Source: Verrucomicrobiota bacterium
GTDB taxonomy: Bacteria > Verrucomicrobiota > Verrucomicrobiia > Verrucomicrobiales > DEV007
Direction: 5' to 3'
DNA: 47,937 nucleotides
Assembly: GCA_963205275.1 (NCBI GenBank)
Contig: CAUJIH010000023.1
Coordinates: 1 to 47,937 of the forward strand
Below the pieces are notes generated by a model, which saw only the letters and a program-made list of their open reading frames with translations, was not told where the DNA came from and did no database searches. This document shows positions 8,710 to 18,837 of the stretch, in pieces; within the stretch, counting starts at the first letter, position 1, and each line of letters opens with the position of its first letter. Both the position numbers and the translations under genes were made by a program.

Positions 8710-11196
8710 TCAGTCGATCATACGAAAATCCGCGCTGGCGAGCAAGGCCTGACAGAAGTCCTGCCAGACCGATAGATCGCTATCCTTCGCATTCTGAATG
8801 AATTTCTGTGCGAGCACTATCTCCGATGCGAGGGGCTTGCGACTGAGACAATACCGATATGCGGCTTCGATGCGCGCCTCTCGATCAGGTGCGACCTCCA
8901 GAATTCGCCTCGCCAAGGCGGTGGCTCGAGCAATGACGAAGTCACTGTTGATCAGATACAGCGCCTGGGGTGCTGCATTGGTAGTATCGCGTCGGCCAAC
9001 GACGAGACTGGGTTCGGCGAAGTCAAATTGCTGAAGCACCTCGGGCAACTGATCCCGCAGAATCGGCAGGTAGATCGAACGATACAGGGAGCCATCGAGA
9101 TCCTTCGGCAACGCACGATTCAGGGGAACCATCCCGGCAGATTGGATAGGCAGCGTCGCTACCAGTGAGCCACGAGCCGGACGCGAATCGAGTTCTCCGG
9201 AGGCGGAGAGCATGGAATCGCGGATGGCCTCGGCCTCAAGTCGTCGTTTGTTTATACGCCACAGGAGTCGGTTGTCGGGATCCGCCTCGAAGGTATCTTG
9301 TCTCCAAAGTGAACTCTGTCTATATGTGTGCGAAAGTACGATCTCCCGAATCAGCCAGCGGATCGACCATCCATTTTGCTGAAAGCGACTGGCGAGAAAG
9401 TCGAGTAATTCCGGATGGCTGGGAGCCGTGCCCGTGCGCCCGAAGTCATCCTCCGTGTCCACTAATCCGACTCCGAAAAGATGAGACCAGACGCGATTGA
9501 CGATCACCCGTGCTGTCAGTGGATTCTCCGGATCGATGATCCAGCGAGCTAATTGTAATCGTCCGCTTTCTCCCTCCGGAGCCTGAACCTCTGTGCTCAG
9601 ACCATAAAGCGAGGGGACTCCACGAGGAATGAGCTGACCGGGATGAAGCAGATCACCACGATCATAGCGGGGAGAATCGCACATTTTTGCCGCTTCCACC
9701 ACCCCCATGCAGAGCGGCAGAGCCTTGCCCGTATCGTCCACAGTCTCCAACTGGCCGACGAGTGGTCCCCGAGACCAATAGATGCGCAGTGTCTCACTCA
9801 GGGCGGCATTGAACCGCTTTTGCGGATCGGTTCCACTTTTCCGGGCCTCTTCCGCCTTCTTTTTAGCTGATTTTTCATCCTCGTCCAGTTGAGCGAGACG
9901 CGCACGCACTTCGGTGAGAGCTTCCTTCGAGAGCGAAGGTGTCAGAATGATCTGTCCGGGCAAATTCGGTAGTCGGATCAGATGCCCGCCTTGATTGTTC
10001 TCCGTGTCCACCCAGGTGCCGTATCGAGTGTCGGTGCTTTTGAAAATCCCTACCAGAGCGTAGTAGTCAGCCATCGTGACCGGCTCCGATTTGTGGTCGT
10101 GACAACGGGCGCATGCCAGCGAAACGCCGAGAAGTCCGCGGGAGAACGAATCAATCTGTTCATCGATCAGTTCGGCGGTGAACTGCTCCGGCACTTGACT
10201 CGCCAGATTTTTCGGTCCTATCGCCAGATAGCCCGTGGCAGTCAGAAGTCGTGCGCGTTCGCCATCGTTCTTCGCCGGGAGCAAATCTCCTGCGATCTGT
10301 TCGAGGAGAAAGCGATTGTATGGCAGATCGTTGCCGAAAGCGTCGATCACGTAATCTCGATAGCGCCAGGCGTGCGGGTAGATGAGATTCGCCTCCTTGC
10401 CGTTCGATTCTGCGTAGCGGGCAACATCCAGCCAGTGTCGAGCCCAGTGGGGAGCATAGGCCGCCGAATTCAGCAGCAAGTCCACACTCTCCTCCCAAGG
10501 ACGATCTGCATCGGCCTCCGTCGGAGGCAAGCCCGTGAGATCGAAAGACAAGCGTCTACGGAGCACGTCCGGAGCCGCATCTGGCGAAGGTGATAGGTGA
10601 TTTTCCTCTAATTTCGCAAGGATAAAGTGGTCAATGTCGCTCGTCGGCCAGTCGAGGCGCTTCGTGAGGGGGATCTCTGGTTCGACGATAGGTAAATAGC
10701 TCCAATGCCGCTTCCGAGATTCAAAATCATTAGCGATTTTCCCCCTTCCCCCTTCAAGCTTCTTCCGAGGATCGACTGCTCCATCGGCGATCCATCGGGA
10801 AAAGTCCGCTAGGACAGAATCGGGTAAGCGCGGCTTCTCGGGCGGCATCACCAGATCGGGATCGGTGTGTCGCATGGAGGTGAGCAATAGACTTTCGTCT
10901 GGCTTGCCTATTACCAGCGAGGGGCCGGAGTCTCCGCCGCTCAGTAACGCTTCGCGATCATCAACTCGCAATCCGCCCTTCGATTTCCCCGCCTCGACTG
11001 AGTGGCATTCGTAGCAGTGATCGGCAAGAATCGGACGAATTTTTGTCTCAAAGAACGTCTCCTTTGTCGAAGGCGCAGCTTTGATCACTGTTGCGAGAAT
11101 AGCAGTCGAAAGTGCAGAAAGCACGCGAACTCTCAGATGAGCGCCCGCCCTCTCACGTCGAAGCTTTACCAAGCTCAGACGCTGATTCGTTCCCAT
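8710..11196 (-). CDS. DUF1549/DUF1553 protein with Planctomycete-type cytochrome C domain
   Basis: 828 residues with an N-terminal hydrophobic segment after basic residues (likely export signal). Domain order follows the family: a cytochrome-C-like domain (PSCyt1) with CYECHS near residue 60; DUF1549 (PSCyt2) around residues 180-380, including LTGLPPTEAD and HWARHWLDVARYAES, with a second CxxCH in ACARCHDHK; and DUF1553 (PSD1) in the C-terminal half, including VNRVWSHLFGVGLVDTEDDF and SHPELLDFLA. Two CxxCH motifs imply covalent haem in the periplasm. The start at ATG 11196 leaves 43 bases to the upstream oxidoreductase stop. The protein is slightly shorter than many relatives. The role is unproven; by context it partners the DUF1501 protein. 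Confidence 0.92.
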   Translation of the reverse strand: MGTNQRLSLVKLRRERAGAHLRVRVLSALSTAILATVIKAAPSTKETFFETKIRPILADHCYECHSVEAGKSKGGLRVDDREALLSGGDSGPSLVIGKPDESLLLTSMRHTDPDLVMPPEKPRLPDSVLADFSRWIADGAVDPRKKLEGGRGKIANDFESRKRHWSYLPIVEPEIPLTKRLDWPTSDIDHFILAKLEENHLSPSPDAAPDVLRRRLSFDLTGLPPTEADADRPWEESVDLLLNSAAYAPHWARHWLDVARYAESNGKEANLIYPHAWRYRDYVIDAFGNDLPYNRFLLEQIAGDLLPAKNDGERARLLTATGYLAIGPKNLASQVPEQFTAELIDEQIDSFSRGLLGVSLACARCHDHKSEPVTMADYYALVGIFKSTDTRYGTWVDTENNQGGHLIRLPNLPGQIILTPSLSKEALTEVRARLAQLDEDEKSAKKKAEEARKSGTDPQKRFNAALSETLRIYWSRGPLVGQLETVDDTGKALPLCMGVVEAAKMCDSPRYDRGDLLHPGQLIPRGVPSLYGLSTEVQAPEGESGRLQLARWIIDPENPLTARVIVNRVWSHLFGVGLVDTEDDFGRTGTAPSHPELLDFLASRFQQNGWSIRWLIREIVLSHTYRQSSLWRQDTFEADPDNRLLWRINKRRLEAEAIRDSMLSASGELDSRPARGSLVATLPIQSAGMVPLNRALPKDLDGSLYRSIYLPILRDQLPEVLQQFDFAEPSLVVGRRDTTNAAPQALYLINSDFVIARATALARRILEVAPDREARIEAAYRYCLSRKPLASEIVLAQKFIQNAKDSDLSVWQDFCQALLASADFRMID

Positions 11197-11239
11197 CTGA
11201 CCAAGCTCGTACGCGATTTGGAGTTCTCCCGCTCGCCAC

Positions 11240-12559
11240 TCAACCCAGACCCGGCACTTCCCATCCGCTACGATAGGCGCGCTTCAGAAAGCGGTTTGCC
11301 TCTTCGGAGTTGACCACCTTTAGCCCCGGCGAATCCCATTCGATCTCAATGCCGCTGCGGTAGGCGACATTGCCTAGCAGAACAGTCTCTGTGAGTGGTC
11401 CTGCATAGGAGAAGGGAGTCGCAGGCTGCTGCGAGTCTCTAACGGCCTGAACCCAGCTCTGATAGTGATTCGTATCGGGCAGATCAGCCCACTTGTAATT
11501 CGCAAAGTCCGCCTTCGGAAAAATCTCCGGCATCTCAGGAAAGCCAAGGAATAGATTGCCCTTTTCTCCGATGAAAACGACGCCGTTGTCGGATCCCGCC
11601 CAGTTATCAGGTGCTTGAAACATCTTATAATCAGGCTTTCGTCCGGCCTCATACCAATGAATCGTTAGAGATTCGGTCGTCAACTCAGTCCCGGGGAAGG
11701 TGTAGAAGATCTCCAACCACTCCGGCCCGGATTCCGGATGAGGGGCCGGTCCCTCTGCACGTACTTTGCTAGGAGGGCCCAAGCGCAGAGCATCGACAAT
11801 AGGATCCATCAGGTGACAGCCCATGTCTCCGGCTACACCCGTACCGAAGTCCCACCAGCCACGCCAGCGGAAGGGGTGATAAGCCTTGTCCACCCAAGGG
11901 CGCTCCGGGGCCGTGCCGAGCCACTGATCCCAGTGAACTGTGCTCGGCGGATTACCGGTGGAAGCAGGACGGTCCAATCCCTGCGGCCAATACTTTCCGG
12001 GGCGATCAGTCCACACATGAACTTCGCGCACCTTCCCGATCACACGGTCCTCTCGCACGGCGTGGACAGCGATTTTTAGCCGCTGAGTCGCATGATGTTG
12101 GATTCCCATCTGAGTGATCAACCCTTTTTCTTTTGCGATCTGGGCCAGCACTCGTGCTTCATGAACCGAATGAGTGAGCGGCTTCTGTGTGTAACAATGC
12201 AGCCCCAGTTGCATCGCTGTTGCTGTGACGGGAGCGTGCGTGTGATCGGGTGTCGTGACCATAACACCATCGATTCCCTTCTGTTCGAGTAGCTTGCGCC
12301 AGTCCGTATAAGCCTTTGCGCCGGGAAACTGCTTTTTTGCTCGGTCCAGGCGCTCTTCGTCGATGTCGCACACAGCTACGATATTATTGCCAGGAGCGAG
12401 CTCCATCATATCGCTCCAGCCTTTCCCCCCGACCCCGACGCAAGCGAGAGAGAGCTTACGACCTGGGTCTGCACTGGAAAGGATCGCGGGCGCTCCAGAA
12501 AGTGCGGTGACAGCAGCTCCGGATTGAATTAGGAAAGAACGACGAGATAGATTCGACAT
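11240..12559 (-). CDS. Tat-exported Gfo/Idh/MocA family oxidoreductase
   Basis: 439 residues. The twin-arginine signal LSRRSFLIQSGAA at the N-terminus is followed by a Rossmann domain, SLACVGVGGKGWSDM near residue 35, with GxGxxG-type nucleotide binding. The family Gfo/Idh/MocA motif appears as VMVTTPDHTHAPVTATAMQ and CYTQKPLTHSVHEARVLA, whose Lys is in the typical EKP position (here QKP). Family members oxidise or reduce sugars and inositols, and Tat-exported versions are abundant in Planctomycetes and Verrucomicrobia. It is the first gene of the minus-strand row with the DUF1549/1553 and DUF1501 genes, so it probably acts on a sugar freed outside the cytoplasmic membrane. The E-to-Q change in the EKP motif occurs in other exported members as well. 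Confidence 0.92.
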   Translation of the reverse strand: MSNLSRRSFLIQSGAAVTALSGAPAILSSADPGRKLSLACVGVGGKGWSDMMELAPGNNIVAVCDIDEERLDRAKKQFPGAKAYTDWRKLLEQKGIDGVMVTTPDHTHAPVTATAMQLGLHCYTQKPLTHSVHEARVLAQIAKEKGLITQMGIQHHATQRLKIAVHAVREDRVIGKVREVHVWTDRPGKYWPQGLDRPASTGNPPSTVHWDQWLGTAPERPWVDKAYHPFRWRGWWDFGTGVAGDMGCHLMDPIVDALRLGPPSKVRAEGPAPHPESGPEWLEIFYTFPGTELTTESLTIHWYEAGRKPDYKMFQAPDNWAGSDNGVVFIGEKGNLFLGFPEMPEIFPKADFANYKWADLPDTNHYQSWVQAVRDSQQPATPFSYAGPLTETVLLGNVAYRSGIEIEWDSPGLKVVNSEEANRFLKRAYRSGWEVPGLG

Positions 12560-12671
12560 GCAGGAAGGTTGGATGAAGTCACTAAGAATGGCAAGGCGAA
12601 CTGCTCCCGCAATGACGCAATCTCCCCATGATTCAGAAGACTAGCGAGCGTTCTATCCCACGCCATATCGA

Positions 12672-12706
12672 GAAAAAGCCCGCGACTCTCAAGGGAGTCC
12701 GGGCTT
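12672..12706 (-). terminator. Intrinsic terminator of the rpsB-tsf end of the superoperon
   Basis: On the minus strand, AAGCCCG-GACTC and GAGTC-(G)-CGGGCTT form a 12-bp GC-rich stem with one bulged base and a 6-base loop. The stem runs directly into a five-base T-tract (complement of 12673-12677). It lies 45 bases after the tsf stop, and structure and position fit a Rho-independent terminator. It is the most convincing terminator between here and the tuf promoter region. Confidence 0.85.
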
Positions 12707-12751
12707 CTTAGATCTCGGATATCGCACGTCAAATCGCGTTTCTCATCTATC

Positions 12752-13642
12752 TCACGCACTCGCCAGCTCGCCGACACCGTAGCGATGAAACCGGACGATA
12801 CGAATCTCGTCCCCTGTCGCTTTCGACAGATTGTCGAGCAGGTTCTGGATCGTCATCGAATCGTCTTTCACGAAAGGCTGCTCCAACAGACAGTACGTTG
12901 AATAAAACTTACCCAGTTTTCCTTCTAGGATTTTCTCAGCAATATTCTCCGGTTTGCCCTTGATTTGATCGCGATAGATGTCCTTTTCCGCCTCTACTTT
13001 ATCCGCCGGAACCTGATCACGACGAATGCACAAAGGCTGAGACGCTGCGATGTGCATGGAAAGATCTTTCAAGAACACCGCTACGTTCGGACTGGCAGCC
13101 GTATCCGGCTTAGTATATGCGAGTTCGACCATGACGCCGATCCGATCTCCAGGATGGATATAGGAGCCGATGATCCCAGCACTCTCCACGTCATAGATCA
13201 CAAAGCGTGCGAGTCCCATATTCTCGCCCAACTGACCGACCTTCTCCTTGATGAAGGTCTCCAGAGTGCGTGAAGGATCAGATGAAAACGGTTGCTGATG
13301 CAGTTCCTCAATCGTCTCCACCGCTGGTCCAGTAGCGATGTGGTCGAGAATGGCCTCGACGATTTCACGAAACTTTTCATTCCTCGCAACAAAGTCGGTT
13401 TCGCAGCTCACTTCGACCAGAATTCCGGTGCGCCCCTCTTCCAAGATACGCACGGCGACGACTCCTTCATTGGCAGCGCGACCGGCTTTCTTATCTGCTG
13501 CAGCGACTCCCTTCTTGCGCAGAAGAGCTTCCGCCGCCTCCAAATCCCCACCAGTCTCGACCAGCGCGGCTTTGCAGTCCATCATTCCAGCACCCAGCTT
13601 ATCCCGGAGGGTTTTGATCAATTCAACAGTAATTTCAGCCAT
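12752..13642 (-). CDS. tsf: Elongation factor Ts
   Basis: EF-Ts catalyses GDP/GTP exchange on EF-Tu in the cytoplasm. The 296-residue protein begins with a UBA-like N-terminal domain (ITVELIKTLRDKLGAGMMDC, then KAAL). The signature CETDFVARN for EF-Tu contact is near residue 80, and the core continues to a C-terminal helical module. Length is normal. The gene follows rpsB by 103 bases on the same strand, the near-universal bacterial arrangement, and a terminator follows. Start ATG 13642 has an A/T-rich leader and no Shine-Dalgarno motif. The partner tuf is in the same window, 13 kb upstream on the same strand. Confidence 0.98.
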   Translation of the reverse strand: MAEITVELIKTLRDKLGAGMMDCKAALVETGGDLEAAEALLRKKGVAAADKKAGRAANEGVVAVRILEEGRTGILVEVSCETDFVARNEKFREIVEAILDHIATGPAVETIEELHQQPFSSDPSRTLETFIKEKVGQLGENMGLARFVIYDVESAGIIGSYIHPGDRIGVMVELAYTKPDTAASPNVAVFLKDLSMHIAASQPLCIRRDQVPADKVEAEKDIYRDQIKGKPENIAEKILEGKLGKFYSTYCLLEQPFVKDDSMTIQNLLDNLSKATGDEIRIVRFHRYGVGELASA

Positions 13643-13745
13643 CGTTTTGTAAAAATTTGAATTATTGCGATCCTTATGCCGCCACCGAAGTCCTAAAACG
13701 GTCTGAGTTCGCGGTTCGTAATCGAGGATTTTCCGTCGCTAAATC

Positions 13746-14423
13746 TCACAGCGTCGCCAAGGTCGGAGTAATCAGGTGCTTCAGCACGGAGCGGACCGAA
13801 CGGATCGCATCGTCGTTAGCAACGATGGGATAGTTAACTAATGTCGGATCGGCATTCGAATCCACCATCGCGATAATAGGGATTTTCAGTTTTCGAGCCT
13901 CGTTGATCGCATTGTACTCACGGGCAGAGTCCACGATCACCATGGCATCCGGCAGTCGCTCCATTCCACGTATCCCCGCCAGACGAAGAAAGAGCTTCTC
14001 GCGCTCACGATTTAGTGAGGCAAGCTCCTTCTTGCTCATTTTCTTAAAGTCGGGAGACTTCTCCAGATTCTCCAGCGCGCTAAGACGACCGATACTTTTG
14101 CGCACAGTGGTCAAGTTTGTAAGCGTTCCTCCGAGCCAGCGGTGGTTTACGAAAAATTGTCCTGTCGCCTCTGCCGCCTCCCGCACGGCATCCTGTGCCT
14201 GGCGCTTACAGCCGACGAAAAGGACACGCTTTCCCTGGGAAACGAGATCGCGAAGAAAAGTGCCCGCCTTGTCCAGTTGCTCAACGGTGCGATTGAGATC
14301 GATCACGTGAACGCCTTGACGTTCGCCCAAAATGAAGGGTCGCATTCTCGGGTTCCACTTTTTAGATTGGTGCCCAAAGTGGACTCCAGCTTCGATCAGT
14401 TCATTCAGGATTTCTTGTGACAT
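13746..14423 (-). CDS. rpsB: 30S ribosomal protein S2
   Basis: S2 is a late-assembling 30S protein needed for S1 binding. The 225-residue sequence contains the N-terminal hallmark AGVHFGHQSKKWNPRM, LFVGCKRQAQ, HRWLGGTLTN and the IVDSAREYNAINEARKL region. The C-terminus stops soon after ANDDAIRSV, so it lacks the acidic tail of some homologues, but the core is complete. It starts at ATG 14423, which closely follows a strong hairpin. The gene lies downstream of rpoC rather than in a separate rpsB locus, with a 218-base leader that probably carries S2 feedback control. Confidence 0.98.
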   Translation of the reverse strand: MSQEILNELIEAGVHFGHQSKKWNPRMRPFILGERQGVHVIDLNRTVEQLDKAGTFLRDLVSQGKRVLFVGCKRQAQDAVREAAEATGQFFVNHRWLGGTLTNLTTVRKSIGRLSALENLEKSPDFKKMSKKELASLNREREKLFLRLAGIRGMERLPDAMVIVDSAREYNAINEARKLKIPIIAMVDSNADPTLVNYPIVANDDAIRSVRSVLKHLITPTLATL

Positions 14424-14431
14424 AAGATTGG

Positions 14432-14517
14432 CAACTCCCTTGGTTCAGGGAATTGAAGTGAGTGAAGAACGCCATCGTTATCTGCTTGCTTCCCGTCCCA
14501 AAAGGGCCGCGTTCTTC
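14432..14517 (-). promoter_or_regulatory. Structured rpsB mRNA leader, candidate S2 autoregulatory element
   Basis: Two stems can be drawn on the minus strand directly upstream of rpsB. The outer stem is a perfect 9-bp pairing (GAAGAACGC at 14509-14517 with GCGTTCTTC at 14464-14472) enclosing 36 bases. The second is a 9-bp stem with one G-U pair and a 6-base loop at 14432-14455, ending 8 bases before the start codon. In enterobacteria the rpsB leader folds and mediates repression by S2; position and architecture match that, although I did not match the sequence to the known motif. Confidence 0.5.
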
Positions 14518-14641
14518 GATTGATTTGTCTGGATGGTGGAAGCGGGCGGGTAATTACGACTGAATTGTCAGAGAATCAAGGAGAATCGAACTGAAAATCT
14601 CGCCATTTTTACGCGCCGTAAGTCGTATTAGTAGATTCGCT

Positions 14642-17600
14642 TCAGGCCTGCTCAGCCATCGGTTCTTCTTGCTCCTCGGCAGGAACTGCCTCGGCAACAG
14701 CATTTGCTTTGACGCGAATATTTCGAACCGTGTGGAAGCCTGTACCCGCAGGAATCAGGTGTCCCATGATCACATTTTCCTTGAAGCCCCGAAGGTAATC
14801 GATTCGTCCCAGCGTCGCCGCCTCAGTGAGAACGCGCGTTGTATCCTGGAAAGATGCCGCCGAGATGAACGACTCAGTTTCGAGCGACGCCTTGGTGATC
14901 CCGAGAAGGACTGGCTCACCCTCCGCTGGTTTACCACCGTGCTCGATCATCTGAGCATTCGTCATCTCGAAAGCCACTCGCTCCACCTGATCGCCCCAGA
15001 GGAAGCGAGTATCGCCCGGATCGGTAATCCGGATCTTACGGAGCATCTGGCGGATAATGATTTCGATATGCTTATCGTTGATCTCCACGCCCTGCGCACG
15101 ATACACGCCCTGCACTTCGGACACGAGGTGTTCCATGAGTGCGTGAGAGCCGAGAATTTCGAGAATCTCATGCGGCGTAACGGCACCTTCCGTGAGCTTT
15201 TGTCCCTTCTTGACCCGGTCCCCGGGATGCACCAAGTGATGCTTACCCAAGGGAATCAGATGCTCTTCCTGTTCACCGGTTTCTTCGTCAGTGACGATGA
15301 GCTTGCGCTTCGTTCGTATCGTACTTCCAAGGGAGACAACCCCGTCGATCTTGGCGATCTCCGCAGTTTCCTTTGGCTTACGAGCTTCGAAGAGCTCGGC
15401 AACACGCGGCAGACCACCGGTGATGTCCTTCGTCTCAGTAAGTTTACGCGGCGTCTGCGCTAGGCGGTCGCCCCCGTTAACTTTCTGCCCTTCCTTCACG
15501 GCTAGGTAGGCACCGGTAGGGATAGAGTAGGCAGCAAGTTCATCGCCGGTTTTCGAATCGACGATTAGGACTTGGGGATGCAGATCTTCCTTGTGCTCAA
15601 TCACGATTGTCCCAGAGTTCTTCCCATCGGCATCGACTTCCCGTCCTAGGGTAATCCCTTGGATCATGTCTCGGAACTTCACTTTTCCTCCCTTCTCGGT
15701 GATCACCGGAATCGAGTAAGGATCCCATGTCGCGAGAATCGCTCCTTTTTTGACCTTTGCATTATCGGCAAAGCGGATGATCGATCCATTCACAATGCTA
15801 TAGGAGTCGAGTTCGATCCCATCGTCACCGTGGACAGTAATCGTCCCAGTCTTGTTCAGGGCCACGAAAGTCCCGTCCGGCGTCTCGACCGTCTGAAGAT
15901 TGTTGTAGTGAATCGTCCCGGAGACTTTCAGCTCAATCTCAGGTCGCTTGGACGATACGGAGGCAACGCCGCCGACGTGGAAGTTCCGCATGGTGAGCTG
16001 TGTGCCAGGCTCACCGATCGACTGAGCAGCAATAATTCCGACAGCTTGACCAACTTTCACCATCTTATTGGTGGCGAGGTTCATCCCGTAGCACTTCGCG
16101 CAGCAACCACGACGGCTCTCGCAGGTGAGCACTGATCGAATCTTCAGTTGCTCATGTCCTATGTCTGCCAGACGCAGGGCGACCTTTTCGTCGATCATCT
16201 CACCTAGGTTCACGACGATTTCGTCACCGTTGACCACTTTCTCTGCGGAAACGCGACCGTAGGTTCGCGTCTTGAGATCGACGACCTCGTCATGTCCCTC
16301 GTAAATCGAGTGCACCAAAATCCCGTTAGCCGTCCCGCAATCCTCTTCAGTAATGATCACGTCCTGAGTAACATCGACGAGTTTCCGAGTCATGTATCCG
16401 GAGTCAGCCGTCTTGAGAGCAGTATCGGCAAGACCTTTACGTGCCCCGTGGGTGGAAATGAAATATTCCATAACGGACAGACCAGAACGAAAGTTCGAAG
16501 TAATCGGGCGCTCGATAATTTCGCCTGAAGGCTTCGCCATCAAGCCCCGCATTCCGGAGAGCTGACGAATCTGCGTTCTACTGCCTCGAGCACCGGAATC
16601 GACCATCATGAAGAGAGGATTCGGCATCACTTTTCCATCGTTGTGATCGATGGTCCGAATGAGGGCCTCCGCCACCGTGTCACCAGTGTGATTCCAGATG
16701 TCAACAATCTGATTGTGCCGCTCCTTACTGGAAATTACTCCCATGCGGTGATGTTCCTCCACCTTGCGCACCTGTTCAGTCGCCTCCTGTACGAGAGCGC
16801 TCTTTTCCGTAGGAATCGTCATATCGAAGATCCCTACCGAGGTTCCAGATCGAGTCGCCTCCCGGAAGCCCAGAGACTTTAGGGCGTCCAGAGACAAAAC
16901 CGTACGCTTTTGGCCAACCGCTTGGTAGCAGCGCCAAATGATATCCGAAAGCTGCTTCTTGCCCGCTGAGTTATTGAAGAACCCGAGTTCCTCGGGCCAA
17001 ATTTCATTGAATCTCACACGTCCGGCAGTTGTTACGATCACTTTCCGATCAGGATCGCCGTACACCCGCCCACGAATTCCGAAGTCCGGATTCCGAAGGC
17101 GAATGGGGGAATGCATGTCGATCGAACGATTGGCAACAGCGAATTCGACTTCAGACGTGTCGGCGAACAGTGGGAGGTCCCTTTCATTTTCGGGTTCGCG
17201 AATCGGGATCTGACGACAATAAGTCAGAAAGTAAACACCCAGCGTAATATCCTGCGATGGCGTCGTGATCGGCTTACCGCTAGAGGGAGTAAAAATGTTA
17301 TTCGGCGCGAGCATCAGCATCCGAGCCTCCATTTGCGCCTCAATCGAGAGCGGCACATGGACAGCCATCTGGTCACCGTCGAAGTCAGCGTTGTATGCCG
17401 TACATACGAGCGGATGCACGCGAATGGCGTTCCCTTCGATTAATACAGGCTCGAAAGCCTGAATCGACAGACGGTGCAGCGTAGGTGCGCGATTGAGAAG
17501 CACTGGGTGCTCCTTCGTTACTTCTTCGAGAATATCCCAGACCTCGAAGGTCTTCCGCTCGATCATCTTCTTCGCACTACGGACGGTATGCACATAGTTT

Positions 17601-18790
17601 AGCTCCTTCAGTCGTCGAATGATAAAGGGTTCGAACAGAACCAAGGCCATCTTTTTCGGCAGACCACACTGATGAAGTTTCAGATCCGGACCCACCACGA
17701 TCACCGAGCGTCCAGAGTAATCGACCCGTTTCCCAAGCAGATTCTGACGAAAGCGACCGCTCTTACCCTTGAGCATGTCAGACATGGATTTGAGCGCACG
17801 ATTCCCAGCACCCGTCACAGCCCTGCCATGACGACCATTGTCAAAAAGCGCGTCCACCGCTTCCTGAAGCATGCGCTTCTCATTTCGAATAATTACATCA
17901 GGAGTCTTCAATTGCAGAAGATTACGAAGGCGATTATTTCGGTTGATTACGCGACGATACAGATCGTTGAGATCAGAGGTAGCGAAGCGTCCACCCTCCA
18001 GCGGCACTAGCGGACGCAGATCAGGAGGAATGACTGGAAGTACTTCAAGAATCATCCACTCGGGGCGTGTATTCGACTGATCGAAGCCCTGCGCGAGCTT
18101 CAGGCGCTTCGCAAGCTTTTTGCGGACTTGCTTTGATCGAGTACGACCCATGGCGTCCTCCAATTGAGCAACCAGTTCTCCAAGATTGACGCGACTCAGC
18201 AGATCTCGAACGGCCTCAGCCCCCATTCCAGCGCGAAACGCCTCGGCCCCATAATCTTCTTGTGCATCGCGGAACTCAAGCTCGGTCAGAAGCTGTCCCT
18301 CTTCTAGGGGAGTATTGCCGGGATCGATCACGATAAAATCTTCGTAGTAAATCACACGCTCAAGCTGTCGCGCACTCATATCGAGCATCAGTCCGATGCG
18401 TGAGGGCATGCACTTGTAGAACCAGATATGTGATACGGGCACGGCGAGCTCGATATGCCCCATGCGCTCGCGCCGCACCCGAGAGAGCGTAACCTCGACT
18501 CCGCATCGATCACACACGATCCCCTTGTGCTTGATCCGCTTGTACTTTCCACAGGCACACTCCCAATCCTTAGTGGGACCGAAGATGCGCTCGCAGAAGA
18601 GGCCGCCTTTTTCAGGTTTGAAGGTACGATAGTTGATCGTCTCGGGGTTCTTCACTTCCCCCCGGCTCCAAGATCGGATGGTGTCAGGGCTGGCAACTGT
18701 GATCTTGACTTGATCAAAGCTGTCGGTCTTGCGATCCAGTCCGTGGATTTCATCTAGGTGGGATTCGGAACTGAGAGTCGGAATTGACAT
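14642..18790 (-). CDS. rpoC: DNA-directed RNA polymerase subunit beta-prime
   Basis: 1382 residues, catalytic subunit of RNA polymerase. Seen in order: the N-terminal zinc ribbon (CACGKYK, then CDRCGVE) near residues 65-85; the clamp and rudder region; the active-site loop [13 protein letters not shown] near 460, whose three aspartates hold the catalytic magnesium; the trigger-loop and bridge-helix region; and a second zinc-binding cluster, [13 protein letters not shown], near 890. The length lies in the normal range without a large lineage insertion that I can identify. It starts 47 bases after the rpoB stop. It is followed by rpsB-tsf rather than the rpsL-rpsG genes common in other phyla. 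No terminator was recognised after its stop, so read-through into rpsB is plausible. Confidence 0.99.
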   Translation of the reverse strand: MSIPTLSSESHLDEIHGLDRKTDSFDQVKITVASPDTIRSWSRGEVKNPETINYRTFKPEKGGLFCERIFGPTKDWECACGKYKRIKHKGIVCDRCGVEVTLSRVRRERMGHIELAVPVSHIWFYKCMPSRIGLMLDMSARQLERVIYYEDFIVIDPGNTPLEEGQLLTELEFRDAQEDYGAEAFRAGMGAEAVRDLLSRVNLGELVAQLEDAMGRTRSKQVRKKLAKRLKLAQGFDQSNTRPEWMILEVLPVIPPDLRPLVPLEGGRFATSDLNDLYRRVINRNNRLRNLLQLKTPDVIIRNEKRMLQEAVDALFDNGRHGRAVTGAGNRALKSMSDMLKGKSGRFRQNLLGKRVDYSGRSVIVVGPDLKLHQCGLPKKMALVLFEPFIIRRLKELNYVHTVRSAKKMIERKTFEVWDILEEVTKEHPVLLNRAPTLHRLSIQAFEPVLIEGNAIRVHPLVCTAYNADFDGDQMAVHVPLSIEAQMEARMLMLAPNNIFTPSSGKPITTPSQDITLGVYFLTYCRQIPIREPENERDLPLFADTSEVEFAVANRSIDMHSPIRLRNPDFGIRGRVYGDPDRKVIVTTAGRVRFNEIWPEELGFFNNSAGKKQLSDIIWRCYQAVGQKRTVLSLDALKSLGFREATRSGTSVGIFDMTIPTEKSALVQEATEQVRKVEEHHRMGVISSKERHNQIVDIWNHTGDTVAEALIRTIDHNDGKVMPNPLFMMVDSGARGSRTQIRQLSGMRGLMAKPSGEIIERPITSNFRSGLSVMEYFISTHGARKGLADTALKTADSGYMTRKLVDVTQDVIITEEDCGTANGILVHSIYEGHDEVVDLKTRTYGRVSAEKVVNGDEIVVNLGEMIDEKVALRLADIGHEQLKIRSVLTCESRRGCCAKCYGMNLATNKMVKVGQAVGIIAAQSIGEPGTQLTMRNFHVGGVASVSSKRPEIELKVSGTIHYNNLQTVETPDGTFVALNKTGTITVHGDDGIELDSYSIVNGSIIRFADNAKVKKGAILATWDPYSIPVITEKGGKVKFRDMIQGITLGREVDADGKNSGTIVIEHKEDLHPQVLIVDSKTGDELAAYSIPTGAYLAVKEGQKVNGGDRLAQTPRKLTETKDITGGLPRVAELFEARKPKETAEIAKIDGVVSLGSTIRTKRKLIVTDEETGEQEEHLIPLGKHHLVHPGDRVKKGQKLTEGAVTPHEILEILGSHALMEHLVSEVQGVYRAQGVEINDKHIEIIIRQMLRKIRITDPGDTRFLWGDQVERVAFEMTNAQMIEHGGKPAEGEPVLLGITKASLETESFISAASFQDTTRVLTEAATLGRIDYLRGFKENVIMGHLIPAGTGFHTVRNIRVKANAVAEAVPAEEQEEPMAEQA

Positions 18791-18837
18791 GGCGAAGATG
18801 GGTAGAGAGTTAGAGAGGAAAGATAGTCGTAAAAAGT

